From: an archaeon
GTDB lineage: Archaea; Nanobdellota; Nanobdellia; Woesearchaeales; GW2011-AR9
Direction of reading: 5' to 3'
NCBI GenBank assembly: GCA_023259115.1
Contig: JAHFQW010000002.1
Location: 39,370 to 72,140, forward strand
DNA: 32,771 nt
Shown here: in pieces, positions 14,786 through 22,946 of the stretch
Layout: every line of letters starts with the position of its first letter
Numbering within the stretch: position 1 is the stretch's first letter
The notes under the pieces: model-generated
The model's input: the letters and a program-made list of their open reading frames with translations, nothing else
Told to the model about the DNA's origin: nothing
Database searches by the model: none
Made by a program: the position numbers and the translations under genes

Positions 14786-16747
14786 TCATACCATTCTCTT
14801 ATATTTCACAAGAGATAATATTTCTTTTCTTAATTCTTTGTACTTCTGTGTCAACATAAATGGGAACTGGCTTTCTCTGATATCATACCCGTAGGATGAT
14901 TTACTTACAACGATGATAGGCGGTGCCTGTATTCTTTTGAAAACATTCTGTTGGATTCTTCTGGAAAAGTCTTCTAAGTCTTCCACAAATATGCTGGGAT
15001 TGTCTATCTCCCATCTTTGTACTAATTCTGTAGAAATACCTAAATTCTGTTCTAATGTGCCTTCAAGATACCATTGGGCAATGTCTTCCATTGTTTTTTT
15101 ATTATAATCAGCATAAGCTTCGATAAGAGCATCATGATACCCCCATCTAAATGGGTCTATCTGTTTCTCTTTGAGCTCTGCGGTTGGGGGCAACTTAAAC
15201 CTAAACAATTTATCAGGGAAGAGGATTTCTGGAATTACTTCTTTTTGAAATATTTCGTTATTAAGATATCTTGCCATCTCAAAAACTTCTGACTTTGTGA
15301 GATCGCCAATTGGTGCTATAACGCCACCAACATCTCCATATAACGTAGCATATCCCGTGGCTATTTCTATTTTATTGCCATTATTAGTGAACAATGCGCC
15401 TTCTTGTGAGGCAAGATTAGAGAGTATAGTAGTTCCTCTTATTTTGGCTTGAATGTTCTCAGCTACTAGCGGGCTTATTTTTTTATTGGTGCTATGTTTG
15501 CCAATGATTTTTTCATTTAATTCTACTTGGTCTGTGATGGGAATTGTAATAAAAGGAATACCTAAAGCTCTTGCGACGTGATTTGCAACGTCTTTAGTCT
15601 TTTGAGTGTTATATTGAGTTGGCATATTAATCCCTGTTACTTTATCTCTGCCAACTGCTTGCACAACTAATGCTGCAACTAAAGAACTATCTACTCCTCC
15701 ACTAAGTCCGATGATACATTTTGGATGTTGGGATGAGCCAATTATATTTTTTATATGTTTTATTCCAGTTATAATTGCGTCATACTTTTGGGCTATTTTT
15801 TCTTTTTCAATTCTCTCAATGGGAGGATTATTATATATTTTATCATCAACAATGATCAACTCTTCTGCATATGGTGCTCGACTAAATAATACGGGCAAAC
15901 CCTCGGGTGAATATACAGTGGTTCCACCATCAAAAGTAATTACATTCTTGCCATTATTTTGGGCGCCAACGCAATTTACATATAAAAAAGGTACAAAACT
16001 GCTTCCACCACATTTTTTAATAAATTGTATTCTTCTATCACGTGCTTTATTTTTACCATAGGTCCAGGGGGAGGCGGAGAGGTTTATAATCAATTTTGCG
16101 CCATTATCGGTGAGCATTTTAGTAGTATTTAGTACTTCTCCATTATATCTGTAATCTTCACACCACAAATCTTCACACAGTTCAAAGCCGATAGGAACTT
16201 TAATACCTTTGATATCAATTAAATAAGGCTGTAATAAATCTTTTATGTTTGCATTAAAATCTTCCGCAATATCTTTCAGGGAAAAAAAATACCTCTTATC
16301 ATCAAAAAAGCGATAGTTGGGCAGTAAGTTTTTTGGTTGAATTCCTGGTGGCAGTAGACCATGCTCTTGTAATCTTGGTGCAGGTTTTCCATTTTGTATA
16401 ATGTAGGTTGCATTGTACTTTCTGATTCTTCCGTCTTGATTGGGGTGGGTGGATGAGTTATTTATTCGGTTATTTATCTCTTCTTTTGAATCACCATATA
16501 CATTGCCAAAAGCTATAGCGATTCCATTACTTGCATCTACTATTTGATGATTATAACTCATTAAATCGAATACAATATGGTTTTTATTCCAATCATCTCC
16601 GATAAAGTAACCACCAATACACATTTCGGGAAAAACAATTAAGTCTACTTTTTTTTCCTTGGCATTTTCAATGCAAGAAAGAATCTTAGTTATATTTATG
16701 TCTGGTCTTCCAGCTATCACTTCCATCTGGGCAAGGGCAATTTTCAT
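14786..16747 (-). CDS. nadE: Glutamine-dependent NAD+ synthetase
   Basis: This enzyme makes NAD+ from deamido-NAD+, ATP and glutamine. From ATG 16747 it has 653 residues. The N-terminal nitrilase-type glutaminase has the Glu-Lys-Cys triad candidates E41 (VFPEMCIGGY), K139 and C191 (GFELCEDLW). The C-terminal synthetase has the PP-loop SGGVDSS (349-355) and TGYATLYGD. Both halves look intact. The frame is open 29 codons further up, but MKIALAQMEV is where the family begins, and TATA-like GTTAAAAATAAAC (about 16765-16778) lies 25 bp before it. It is a housekeeping enzyme sitting inside a sugar cluster, in the block lacking the G excess. Confidence 0.93.
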   Translation of the reverse strand: MKIALAQMEVIAGRPDINITKILSCIENAKEKKVDLIVFPEMCIGGYFIGDDWNKNHIVFDLMSYNHQIVDASNGIAIAFGNVYGDSKEEINNRINNSSTHPNQDGRIRKYNATYIIQNGKPAPRLQEHGLLPPGIQPKNLLPNYRFFDDKRYFFSLKDIAEDFNANIKDLLQPYLIDIKGIKVPIGFELCEDLWCEDYRYNGEVLNTTKMLTDNGAKLIINLSASPWTYGKNKARDRRIQFIKKCGGSSFVPFLYVNCVGAQNNGKNVITFDGGTTVYSPEGLPVLFSRAPYAEELIIVDDKIYNNPPIERIEKEKIAQKYDAIITGIKHIKNIIGSSQHPKCIIGLSGGVDSSLVAALVVQAVGRDKVTGINMPTQYNTQKTKDVANHVARALGIPFITIPITDQVELNEKIIGKHSTNKKISPLVAENIQAKIRGTTILSNLASQEGALFTNNGNKIEIATGYATLYGDVGGVIAPIGDLTKSEVFEMARYLNNEIFQKEVIPEILFPDKLFRFKLPPTAELKEKQIDPFRWGYHDALIEAYADYNKKTMEDIAQWYLEGTLEQNLGISTELVQRWEIDNPSIFVEDLEDFSRRIQQNVFKRIQAPPIIVVSKSSYGYDIRESQFPFMLTQKYKELRKEILSLVKYKRMV

Positions 16748-16911
16748 CAAACTTAAATTATTAGGTTTATTTTTAACTTTATCTGTTCTTAGGTTCATTT
16801 CTGAACTATTTTGAAATACAGAACAGATGACCAAAAGCTTTATTAATCGTTTTGGTTTTGGAAATCAGATAATATTGGGTCAAAAAAAGTGTATTTTAAT
16901 GGGTGAAACTT

Positions 16912-18213
16912 ATGAAAATGGGAATTAGTAATGATTTATTGAATGGGACGAAAAAAATAGGAGTTTGGGGTATAGGTTATATAGGAATTACCAATGTTAT
17001 TCATTTTTCTGAGAGTGGAGTAAAGTCTATCTGCTTTGATATAAGCAAAAATGTTGTTGAAGATATTAATCAAGGAATCGTGAGGATACCTAATTTAGAG
17101 AGCTGGATGGGGCAGCAACTCCGGCCTTTTGTAGATAGAGGACTCATAAAAGCGACAACCGATTTTAATGAATTAAAAGATTGTCCGATTCACTTTATTG
17201 CGGTTCCAACGGAGAAAGATGAAAAACCGTGGCTTGATGCAATAAAAGATGTGCTCAAGAAAATAAAATCATTTGGCGATAACCGGCTCATTGTCATTGA
17301 ATCTACGTTAACTCCAGGTACGGTTGATACGTTAACCATAGAATTAGATTTAAAGAATCCTATTGCCATAGCACCAAGAAGGGACTGGTTTCAGTCTCCG
17401 GAAATGAATTTAAGGAACCTTCCTCGTGTTTTTGGTGTGAATAACGTTGAATATACTGAAGAATTCAAAAATGTTTTGTCAATTGTTTGTAATACTTTAT
17501 TGGTGGCGTCAAATCACAAAGTTGCTGAGATGGTTAAATCGGTTGAGAATAGTCTGCTACATGTACCAGTTGCGTATGCTATGGAAGTTGCCAGAGCATA
17601 TCCTAATATTAACATTTCTGAAGTTTTTGATTTAGCTAGTACGCATTGGAGGATACCCAAATATAATATTACATTTGGCACGGGAGGTTATTGTATTCCT
17701 CTGTCAACGCAGTATGTGATTGCGGGCGCAGAAAAACCACAAGAATTAAAAATAGCTAAAGGGGCTATAGAATCAGATCAATATCAACCAAAATATGTCT
17801 CCAAACATATTAAAGGAAAAAATATTGGAATATTGGGAATTTGTTATAAAGGGGATCTTAAAGTTTGTATCTTAAGTCCTTCGTTGAAAATTGTTGATGA
17901 ATTGCATAATAATAATTCAGGTGGTTTTGCTATCAAGATATTTGATCCTTATTATTCTACTGATGAAATTAAAAAGATAGCACGTTGCGACTCTTTTACA
18001 TTTCCAGAGGATTTAGAACATTTTTCAACGATTATATTAGGGCCAACACATAAGTTATTTAAGCAGATAACTCGAGAGGAAATAAAGAAGTATATAAAAC
18101 CGGGCACAAGAATACTTGATAGTCAAGGATGCTGGGGGAACCATCGTCAACAATTCATTGAATTGGGTATTGAATACATGAGAGTTGGTGATGGATCAGG
18201 GCATTGGAATTGA
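16912..18213 (+). CDS. UDP-GlcNAc/ManNAc 6-dehydrogenase-like enzyme
   Basis: The 433-residue protein belongs to the UDP-glucose/GDP-mannose dehydrogenase family. It has GIGYIG (20-25), an ESTLTPGT segment (130-137), MVKSVENS with K209 and N213, and the catalytic cysteine C261 in GTGGYCIPL, closest to the GGHCIP form of N-acetylhexosamine dehydrogenases (WecC/WbpA). The usual CPER near mid-protein reads APRRDWF (155-160), so it is a divergent member. Ribosome site GGGTGA (16901-16906) lies 6 nt before ATG 16912; a GTG at 16903 is less likely. It would provide the uronic-acid step for the diacetamido-sugar genes on the other strand. Confidence 0.82.
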   Translation: MKMGISNDLLNGTKKIGVWGIGYIGITNVIHFSESGVKSICFDISKNVVEDINQGIVRIPNLESWMGQQLRPFVDRGLIKATTDFNELKDCPIHFIAVPTEKDEKPWLDAIKDVLKKIKSFGDNRLIVIESTLTPGTVDTLTIELDLKNPIAIAPRRDWFQSPEMNLRNLPRVFGVNNVEYTEEFKNVLSIVCNTLLVASNHKVAEMVKSVENSLLHVPVAYAMEVARAYPNINISEVFDLASTHWRIPKYNITFGTGGYCIPLSTQYVIAGAEKPQELKIAKGAIESDQYQPKYVSKHIKGKNIGILGICYKGDLKVCILSPSLKIVDELHNNNSGGFAIKIFDPYYSTDEIKKIARCDSFTFPEDLEHFSTIILGPTHKLFKQITREEIKKYIKPGTRILDSQGCWGNHRQQFIELGIEYMRVGDGSGHWN

Positions 18214-18236
18214 ATGAACTAAATTAAAAATAAAAT

Positions 18237-19145
18237 ATGATCAAGAAATACTTCGTAATTGCATATAAAAAAGGGCATCGTTTTCTAACTAGTAGAGGGA
18301 TACGACCCTATTTTTTACGTTTTCTCAATAAAAAACTGATTCAATATCTTAAGTCAGATACGGTGCAGATGAATGGACATACATTTTATCTTGATTCAGT
18401 GGATTCTCTACGACTTTCAACTCGGGGAGAGTATGAATCTTTCATTACTGAACTCTTTGCCAAAGAAGTAAAAGAGGGCGATATTGTTATTGATATTGGC
18501 GCAAATATAGGTTGCCATACTCTTGCTTTAGCTAAGTTAGTGGGGGAAAAAGGAAAAGTTTATGCGTTTGAGCCTCATCCAGAAACTTTTGCTCTGCTCA
18601 AAAAGAACATAGAAGAGAATGGGTATACGAATGTTATTGCAGAACAGAAAGCCATTTCTTGTAAACCGGGTGTAATTAAGTTGTATTTAGCTAAGAAGAA
18701 TAGAACGACAACACATTCTATTGTCAAAAATCAATATACACAAGATAGCTTTTTTGAAGTTGAGGCCGTCGCGTTGGATGATTATTTTAAACAAAGAAAA
18801 GAGTCTGTAGTCAATTTTATAAAATTGGATGTGGAGGGAGCAGAACATCATGTAATACTGGGCATGCGTAAACTTATTCAAAAAAATAAGATTCTTAAGA
18901 TGATTACGGAATTTAGCCCAATTCGTTTGCAGCTACTGGGCATAAAACCAGAAGAACATCTCGCATTGCTTGGGGAAGTGGGGTTTAATTTGAGGACTAT
19001 CAATTCTGAACAAAGGATACTTGAAGACTTCGATCCTAAAAAAGTACATACTTATCTCACCAATAAATATAGAAACTCAACGTGTATGGATATTTTCTGT
19101 TATAAAGAAGTACCTCCTAAAAATATTAGAAACATACTGTTATAG
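18237..19145 (+). CDS. FkbM-family SAM methyltransferase
   Basis: The 302-residue protein has the FkbM layout: GDIVIDIGANIGCHTLALA (81-99) as motif I, YAFEPHPETF, then INFIKLDVEGAE-type motif (NFIKLDVEGAEHHVI) and a C-terminal domain. FkbM enzymes O-methylate sugars or related compounds. The gene lies 23 bp after the 6-dehydrogenase and has no clear ribosome site. A sugar O-methylation of the surface glycan is the likely role. Confidence 0.88.
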   Translation: MIKKYFVIAYKKGHRFLTSRGIRPYFLRFLNKKLIQYLKSDTVQMNGHTFYLDSVDSLRLSTRGEYESFITELFAKEVKEGDIVIDIGANIGCHTLALAKLVGEKGKVYAFEPHPETFALLKKNIEENGYTNVIAEQKAISCKPGVIKLYLAKKNRTTTHSIVKNQYTQDSFFEVEAVALDDYFKQRKESVVNFIKLDVEGAEHHVILGMRKLIQKNKILKMITEFSPIRLQLLGIKPEEHLALLGEVGFNLRTINSEQRILEDFDPKKVHTYLTNKYRNSTCMDIFCYKEVPPKNIRNILL

Positions 19146-19190
19146 ATAATTCTGTGGATTATAATACTTTTTGTACCTAATTATCTAATA

Positions 19191-19231
19191 AGACAATTCT
19201 AAATAATTGTCATAAAGTAATAGAATTGTCT
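19191..19231. terminator. Nested inverted repeat between convergent genes
   Basis: AGACAATTCTA (19191-19201) and TAGAATTGTCT (19221-19231) form a perfect 11-bp inverted repeat, with a second overlapping pairing ACAATT/AATTGT inside. It lies between the converging FkbM and epimerase genes and could mark the 3' ends of both transcripts. Confidence 0.45.
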
Positions 19232-19239
19232 ATATTAAC

Positions 19240-20349
19240 TTATTCTTGCTTGTTTGGGGCAATGGTCTTATTCTTAAAATCATGCTGAATTATTTCAACC
19301 ATTTTTTGAGCGGTGTTACCATCTCCAAAAGGACTGATCCAATCTCTTTTACTTTCCATCATTATTTTAATAGATTTGAGTATCTTTGATGGTTTGGTTC
19401 CAGCAATGATATTTGCACCAATTTCTACTGTCTCTGGCCGTTCGGTGTTGTCCCTTAAAGTGACACAGGGAGTTCTTAAGATGCATGCTTCTTCCTGAAC
19501 GCCGCCTGAATCAGTCAAAACTACTTTAGCATCTTTAATTAATTGTAAGAATTCAAAATAGTCCAGTGGATCACTTAAAATCACTCCTGTGGGAATTTTT
19601 AGTTTAAATTCGGCTATTCTCTTTTTCGTTCGTGGGTGTATGGGATAAAATAGAGTTTCTCCATATTTCTGATACACTTTTTCCAACGATTTGAGCAACT
19701 TTTGCAGTCTTTCTTTATTATCAGTGTTTTCTGCTCGATGGATAGTTATCAAGAAATATTCTTGTTTTTGCAGAGAATGTTTAGGGAGGTAATCTATTTT
19801 TTTTATGTCTTTAAGATGTTCTAGAACGGCATCCGCTACGGTATTTCCAACTATATGAATTTTTTGAGGAGATACGCCTTCATATATTAGATGTTTTTCT
19901 TGAGTTTTGGTTGGGGCGAAAAGATAATCAGAGAGATGATCAGTAAGAATGCGATTGATTTCTTCAGGCATAGTGCTATCAAAACTTCTTAAACCTGCTT
20001 CTACATGAGCGATTTTAATTCCCAATTGAGATGCGGCGAGAGCACCACCTAGCACGGTGTTCGTGTCTCCTGCAACCATGACGCAATCTGGTTTTTCTTT
20101 TTCTAGAATCTCTTTAATTTTTGTGAGCATTAACGCGATCTGTTTTCCTTGCGTATCAGAGCCAACATGAAGATTATAATGTGGCAGCGGCAAATCCAAA
20201 GATTGGAAAAAAACATCATTCATATTAGGAGAATAGTGCTGGTTTGTATGGATTATGAGGTAATCTAATTTTTGTTCATGTAATTGATGGATAATACTCC
20301 ACATTTTAATTATTTCTGGTCTGGTTCCTAACATAATAGCTATTTTCAT
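19240..20349 (-). CDS. wecB: UDP-N-acetylglucosamine 2-epimerase (first copy)
   Basis: The 369-residue enzyme has LGTRPEIIK (7-15), GDTNT (94-98), HVEAGLRSF (115-123), MPEEINR (127-133), HRAEN and a late DSGGVQEEA, the full set for non-hydrolysing UDP-GlcNAc 2-epimerases. These convert UDP-GlcNAc to UDP-ManNAc, or UDP-GlcNAc3NAcA to UDP-ManNAc3NAcA (WbpI). Which of the two epimerases here does which cannot be read from sequence. This copy lacks the base skew of the minus-strand cluster that follows, so it probably has a different history from the second copy. Confidence 0.9.
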   Translation of the reverse strand: MKIAIMLGTRPEIIKMWSIIHQLHEQKLDYLIIHTNQHYSPNMNDVFFQSLDLPLPHYNLHVGSDTQGKQIALMLTKIKEILEKEKPDCVMVAGDTNTVLGGALAASQLGIKIAHVEAGLRSFDSTMPEEINRILTDHLSDYLFAPTKTQEKHLIYEGVSPQKIHIVGNTVADAVLEHLKDIKKIDYLPKHSLQKQEYFLITIHRAENTDNKERLQKLLKSLEKVYQKYGETLFYPIHPRTKKRIAEFKLKIPTGVILSDPLDYFEFLQLIKDAKVVLTDSGGVQEEACILRTPCVTLRDNTERPETVEIGANIIAGTKPSKILKSIKIMMESKRDWISPFGDGNTAQKMVEIIQHDFKNKTIAPNKQE

Positions 20350-20424
20350 AGTATTTTTATATTTAGCATCTGTTTTTAAATTATTCGGATTTTGGGATTT
20401 TAATTATTAGGTGATTTTAATACG

Positions 20425-21342
20425 TTACTTTCTTACCATATCAGCGAGAAAGCCAAATAGAATGATTTGTAGTCCACTTAGGATTAAGAGCATACTGAGA
20501 ATGGTTGAGGGGTATCTGCCAACGTAACCGAGGATGAAAAAGCGGTAGATAAGCCAGATACCGATGGCAGTGCCTGTTACAAGAAATGTAATTCCTATGC
20601 GTCCAAAGAAAGCGAGGGGCTCATAGTCGCGATAAATACGAAATATGTTGATCCATGCTTTGATGGCGTATTGCAGAGGGTTTTTAAATAAACGACTGTC
20701 TCTAGTTTTTCTGGCGACAATGGGAATTTCAGTTATTTTGAAGCCTTGTTTTGCGGCTTTAATGATTTGTTCTTGAGTATAGGTGAATGTGTTGATGTAA
20801 TTAATGTCTCTGGCAACTTCTGCGGTGAATGCGCGATAACCGGTTGTGGAGTCAGTTATTTTGACTTTGGTTAATGAGGTTAGTACTTTGGAGAAGGCGA
20901 TGTTGCCTAGGCGTTTGAGTAGGGGCATTTTTTCGATTTTGCCTTGGAAGCGTGAGCCGAGGACTAGATCATATCCTTCACGGACTTTTTCAATGAGTTG
21001 GGGTATGTGTTGGGGGTGATATTGTCCATCGGCATCAGTGTGGATAATGATTTCTGCTCCTAGTTCGAGGCAGGCACGCATTTCTCGGCGAAACGTTTCA
21101 GCAAGACCCATGTTGCGTTTGTTGGAGATGACAATGGCACCTTGGGATTGCGCAGCTTCGATGGTGAGGTCTTTTGATCCATCATTGAGAACGAGGATTT
21201 GATAGTTGTAAGAATGTTGGGACATGACTTGTTTTATTTCGTGCAGGACATAGGGGAGAGTTTTTTCTTCGTTGTAGGCGGGAATGGAGATGATTATCTT
21301 TGGTACTTTTTTGTTTGGTGAGGAGGGAATATTTTTTTTCAT
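20425..21342 (-). CDS. Family 2 glycosyltransferase, polyprenyl-phosphate type, two C-terminal TM helices
   Basis: The 305-residue protein starts with a GT2 domain (IISIPAYNEEKTL 17-29; NDGSKD 53-58; DADGQYHP 103-110; LGSRF; STTGYRAF) and ends with two membrane helices around 245-268 and 278-300. This is the layout of Dol-P-Man/GtrB-like enzymes that put a sugar on a polyprenyl phosphate at the inner membrane face. A 399-bp gap rich in hairpins separates it from the upstream oxidoreductase. Donor is not predictable; given the cluster, a hexose or acetamido sugar is possible. Confidence 0.87.
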   Translation of the reverse strand: MKKNIPSSPNKKVPKIIISIPAYNEEKTLPYVLHEIKQVMSQHSYNYQILVLNDGSKDLTIEAAQSQGAIVISNKRNMGLAETFRREMRACLELGAEIIIHTDADGQYHPQHIPQLIEKVREGYDLVLGSRFQGKIEKMPLLKRLGNIAFSKVLTSLTKVKITDSTTGYRAFTAEVARDINYINTFTYTQEQIIKAAKQGFKITEIPIVARKTRDSRLFKNPLQYAIKAWINIFRIYRDYEPLAFFGRIGITFLVTGTAIGIWLIYRFFILGYVGRYPSTILSMLLILSGLQIILFGFLADMVRK

Positions 21343-21399
21343 TTTTTTTGAATATTTATTCTACTTTTTATTTGTATTTTTTCTAATTCTTATGATATA

Positions 21400-21552
21400 T
21401 AGTAATGGTGAATAATTATCGAATTTGAGCTACTCCGTTCGTGATAATGTCACTAGCGTTCCTCAAGTCACTGACGTTCGTGACTTGCTTATCAGCAAGT
21501 AATGTTGCTGATGCAACACTTTGCTGAAGCAAAGCTTTGTTCACCATTACTA
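21400..21552. repeat. Structured element 1: 13-bp closing stem around three hairpins
   Basis: TAGTAATGGTGAA (21400-21412) pairs perfectly with TTCACCATTACTA (21540-21552). Inside lie ATTATC/GATAAT (21415-21420, 21443-21448); an 8-bp hairpin CAAGTCAC, loop TGACGTTC, GTGACTTG (21464-21487); an 8-bp hairpin ATCAGCAA/TTGCTGAT (21491-21512); and CTTTGC/GCAAAG (21519-21534). A 13-mer GTCACTAGCGTTC (21449-21461) is found again at 22843-22855. No open frame explains the conservation of arms. It lies in the 399-bp gap between the oxidoreductase and the GT2 gene. Confidence 0.85.
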
Positions 21553-21558
21553 ATACAA

Positions 21559-21731
21559 GAAAATGAGTAATGACTCATTTTCCACAAGACAAAACAGCGA
21601 TTTTGTCTGTGCACAAATAGGATAGTTTTCCTATTTTGTGTGTACAGAAATGTGATAGCTTTCACATTTCTTGTAAGTAAATGTGTGAATTAATATTCGA
21701 ATAGTTAACACATTTTCTATAACATGGTTAT
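21559..21731. repeat. Array of five or six tandem hairpins
   Basis: Back to back are: GAAAATGAGT/ACTCATTTTC with loop AATG (21559-21582, 10 bp); CAC-A-AGACAAAA with TTTTGTCT-GTG (21583-21611, 11 bp, one bulge); CACA-AATAGGA with TCCTATT-T-TGTG and loop TAGTTT (21612-21640); TACA-GAAATGTGA with TCACATTTC-T-TGTA and loop TAGCTT (21643-21674); AAATGTGT/ACACATTT (21679-21715) around GAAT/ATTC; and ATAAC/GTTAT (21719-21731). The third and fourth have the same architecture (4 bp, bulged T, 7-9 bp, loop TAGYTT) but different stem sequence. Confidence 0.85.
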
Positions 21732-21741
21732 TTAAATTTCT

Positions 21742-22752
21742 CTATAAGTTGATTATCTTGTTTTCTTTGGCTGATTTTAAAAGGTTATTGGCGATTCTGA
21801 GGCTGTTGAGGGCGGCTTCGCCAGTGACAAGGGGAGATTTATTCTCTTGGATGCAGGTGAGAAAATGTTCAATTTCTTGCTGGAGCGGTTCTTTTTTTTG
21901 CACGATTATTTTTTTCATTTCTCCTTCGGTGACGCTTTCCCAGTTGTCAGAGGTGAAAGAGTTGTTTTGGTAGAAAAATAGTTCTTGATCAAGATAATTG
22001 ACGTGGAACATGCCTTTTTTACCGAAAATCTGCAATTGGCGGATTTTTGTGGGAGAGAGGTAATTGATGTTGAGGGTGGCATGAATGCCATTTTTATAGG
22101 TAATTAGGCTTGTGACGGCGTCTTCATGGGTGGGATGTAATTTCTGCTGGGTTTGGGCATAGATTTGCGCGGGTTCTGATTCTATGAGGTAGTTGATGAT
22201 GTCAATGTCGTGTACGGAGAGATCGATGATGACGCCGACGTCGGTGATTCTTGTTGGGAAAGGGCCGACGCGTTCAATATTTATTTTGTAGATTTCCCCC
22301 AGATCGTTTTTTGCAAGTCGTTCTTTTAATGCGGTGATGGCGGTATTAAATCGTTCAATGTGGCCAATCATTAAGAGGACTTTGTTTTGTTTTGCACATG
22401 CGATGATTTCCTGTGCTTCTGGTTGAGTTGAGGCGATGGGTTTTTCTAAGAGAATATGTTTTTTTTGGGTGAGGCAGTAGAGCGCGACTTCTTTATGTAA
22501 ACTGGTGGGTACGGCAATTGAGATTGCGTCAATTTGTTCTTTTTCGATCATTTCTTGGTAGTTGGTGTAGTGAGGTATGTTATATTTTTTGCCCATTTTT
22601 TCGGCGTTAGGGGCGTAGTTGTCTGAGATGGCGATGAGTTGGGCGTTATCAGAGTGAAAGTAAATTCTTGCGTGGTTTTGCCCCATGGAGCCGACACCGA
22701 TGACAGCGACTCTTAAAGGAGAAGTGCTTTTTTTTCCAATTTCTGTGGTCAT
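21742..22752 (-). CDS. Gfo/Idh/MocA oxidoreductase, UDP-GlcNAc 3-dehydrogenase type
   Basis: The 336-residue protein has a Rossmann motif VIGVGSMG (17-24), the family's EKP (103-105) and a substrate domain with RVGPFPTRITDVGVIIDLSVHDID-type sequence (from about 170), which is typical of GnnA-like UDP-N-acetylglucosamine 3-dehydrogenases. WbpB is the related enzyme acting on the uronic acid. The 3-keto product is the substrate for the aminotransferase encoded just upstream in the same direction. Hairpin-rich gaps flank this gene on both sides. Confidence 0.87.
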   Translation of the reverse strand: MTTEIGKKSTSPLRVAVIGVGSMGQNHARIYFHSDNAQLIAISDNYAPNAEKMGKKYNIPHYTNYQEMIEKEQIDAISIAVPTSLHKEVALYCLTQKKHILLEKPIASTQPEAQEIIACAKQNKVLLMIGHIERFNTAITALKERLAKNDLGEIYKINIERVGPFPTRITDVGVIIDLSVHDIDIINYLIESEPAQIYAQTQQKLHPTHEDAVTSLITYKNGIHATLNINYLSPTKIRQLQIFGKKGMFHVNYLDQELFFYQNNSFTSDNWESVTEGEMKKIIVQKKEPLQQEIEHFLTCIQENKSPLVTGEAALNSLRIANNLLKSAKENKIINL

Positions 22753-22821
22753 ATTTTTTTATCTTTTTTATTTTTATTTATTCTTCTTTTTTTATTTTTT
22801 GATGAATAATTGTTATGTTAA

Positions 22822-22897
22822 TAGTAAATCTCATTAATTCAAGTCACTAGCGTTCGTGACTTGAACAGCAAGTATTGAACAATTGTGAGATTTGCTA
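22822..22897. repeat. Structured element 2: 12-bp closing stem around a 10-bp hairpin
   Basis: TAGTAAATCTCA (22822-22833) pairs with TGAGATTTGCTA (22886-22897) with one G-T pair. Inside, TTCAAGTCAC and GTGACTTGAA flank loop TAGCGTTC (22838-22865), a 10-bp perfect stem. The hairpin is nearly the same as the one in element 1, and GTCACTAGCGTTC recurs there exactly. It lies between the aminotransferase and the oxidoreductase genes. Confidence 0.85.
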
Positions 22898-22899
22898 GA

Positions 22900-22946
22900 A
22901 TAGTAAATCACAACTAAAATGTTCAAATATCATTGTGATTTACTAT
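22900..22946. repeat. Structured element 3: 14-bp perfect hairpin overlapping a gene end
   Basis: ATAGTAAATCACAA (22900-22913) and TTGTGATTTACTAT (22933-22946) are perfectly complementary, with a 19-nt loop. The right arm encodes the last codons (YSKSQ) and touches the stop of the aminotransferase gene. The ATAGTAA end is shared with elements 1 and 2. It could end the aminotransferase mRNA. Confidence 0.85.

Noticed and set aside
16748-16834. 29-residue N-terminal extension of NAD synthetase
   Set aside because: The family starts at MKIALAQ and a TATA-like box lies inside the extension.
21697-21702. TTCGAA as a possible tRNA T-loop
   Set aside because: No acceptor stem, anticodon arm or CCA-like end around it; no tRNA gene seen in the window.
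21400-21731. Insertion sequence remnant
   Set aside because: No transposase fragment in any frame and no clear target duplication; a MITE-like origin stays only as one option.
21464-22946. Possible CRISPR array from repeated GTCACTAGCGTTC
   Set aside because: Only two or three copies at irregular distance, no equal spacers, and no cas genes in the window.
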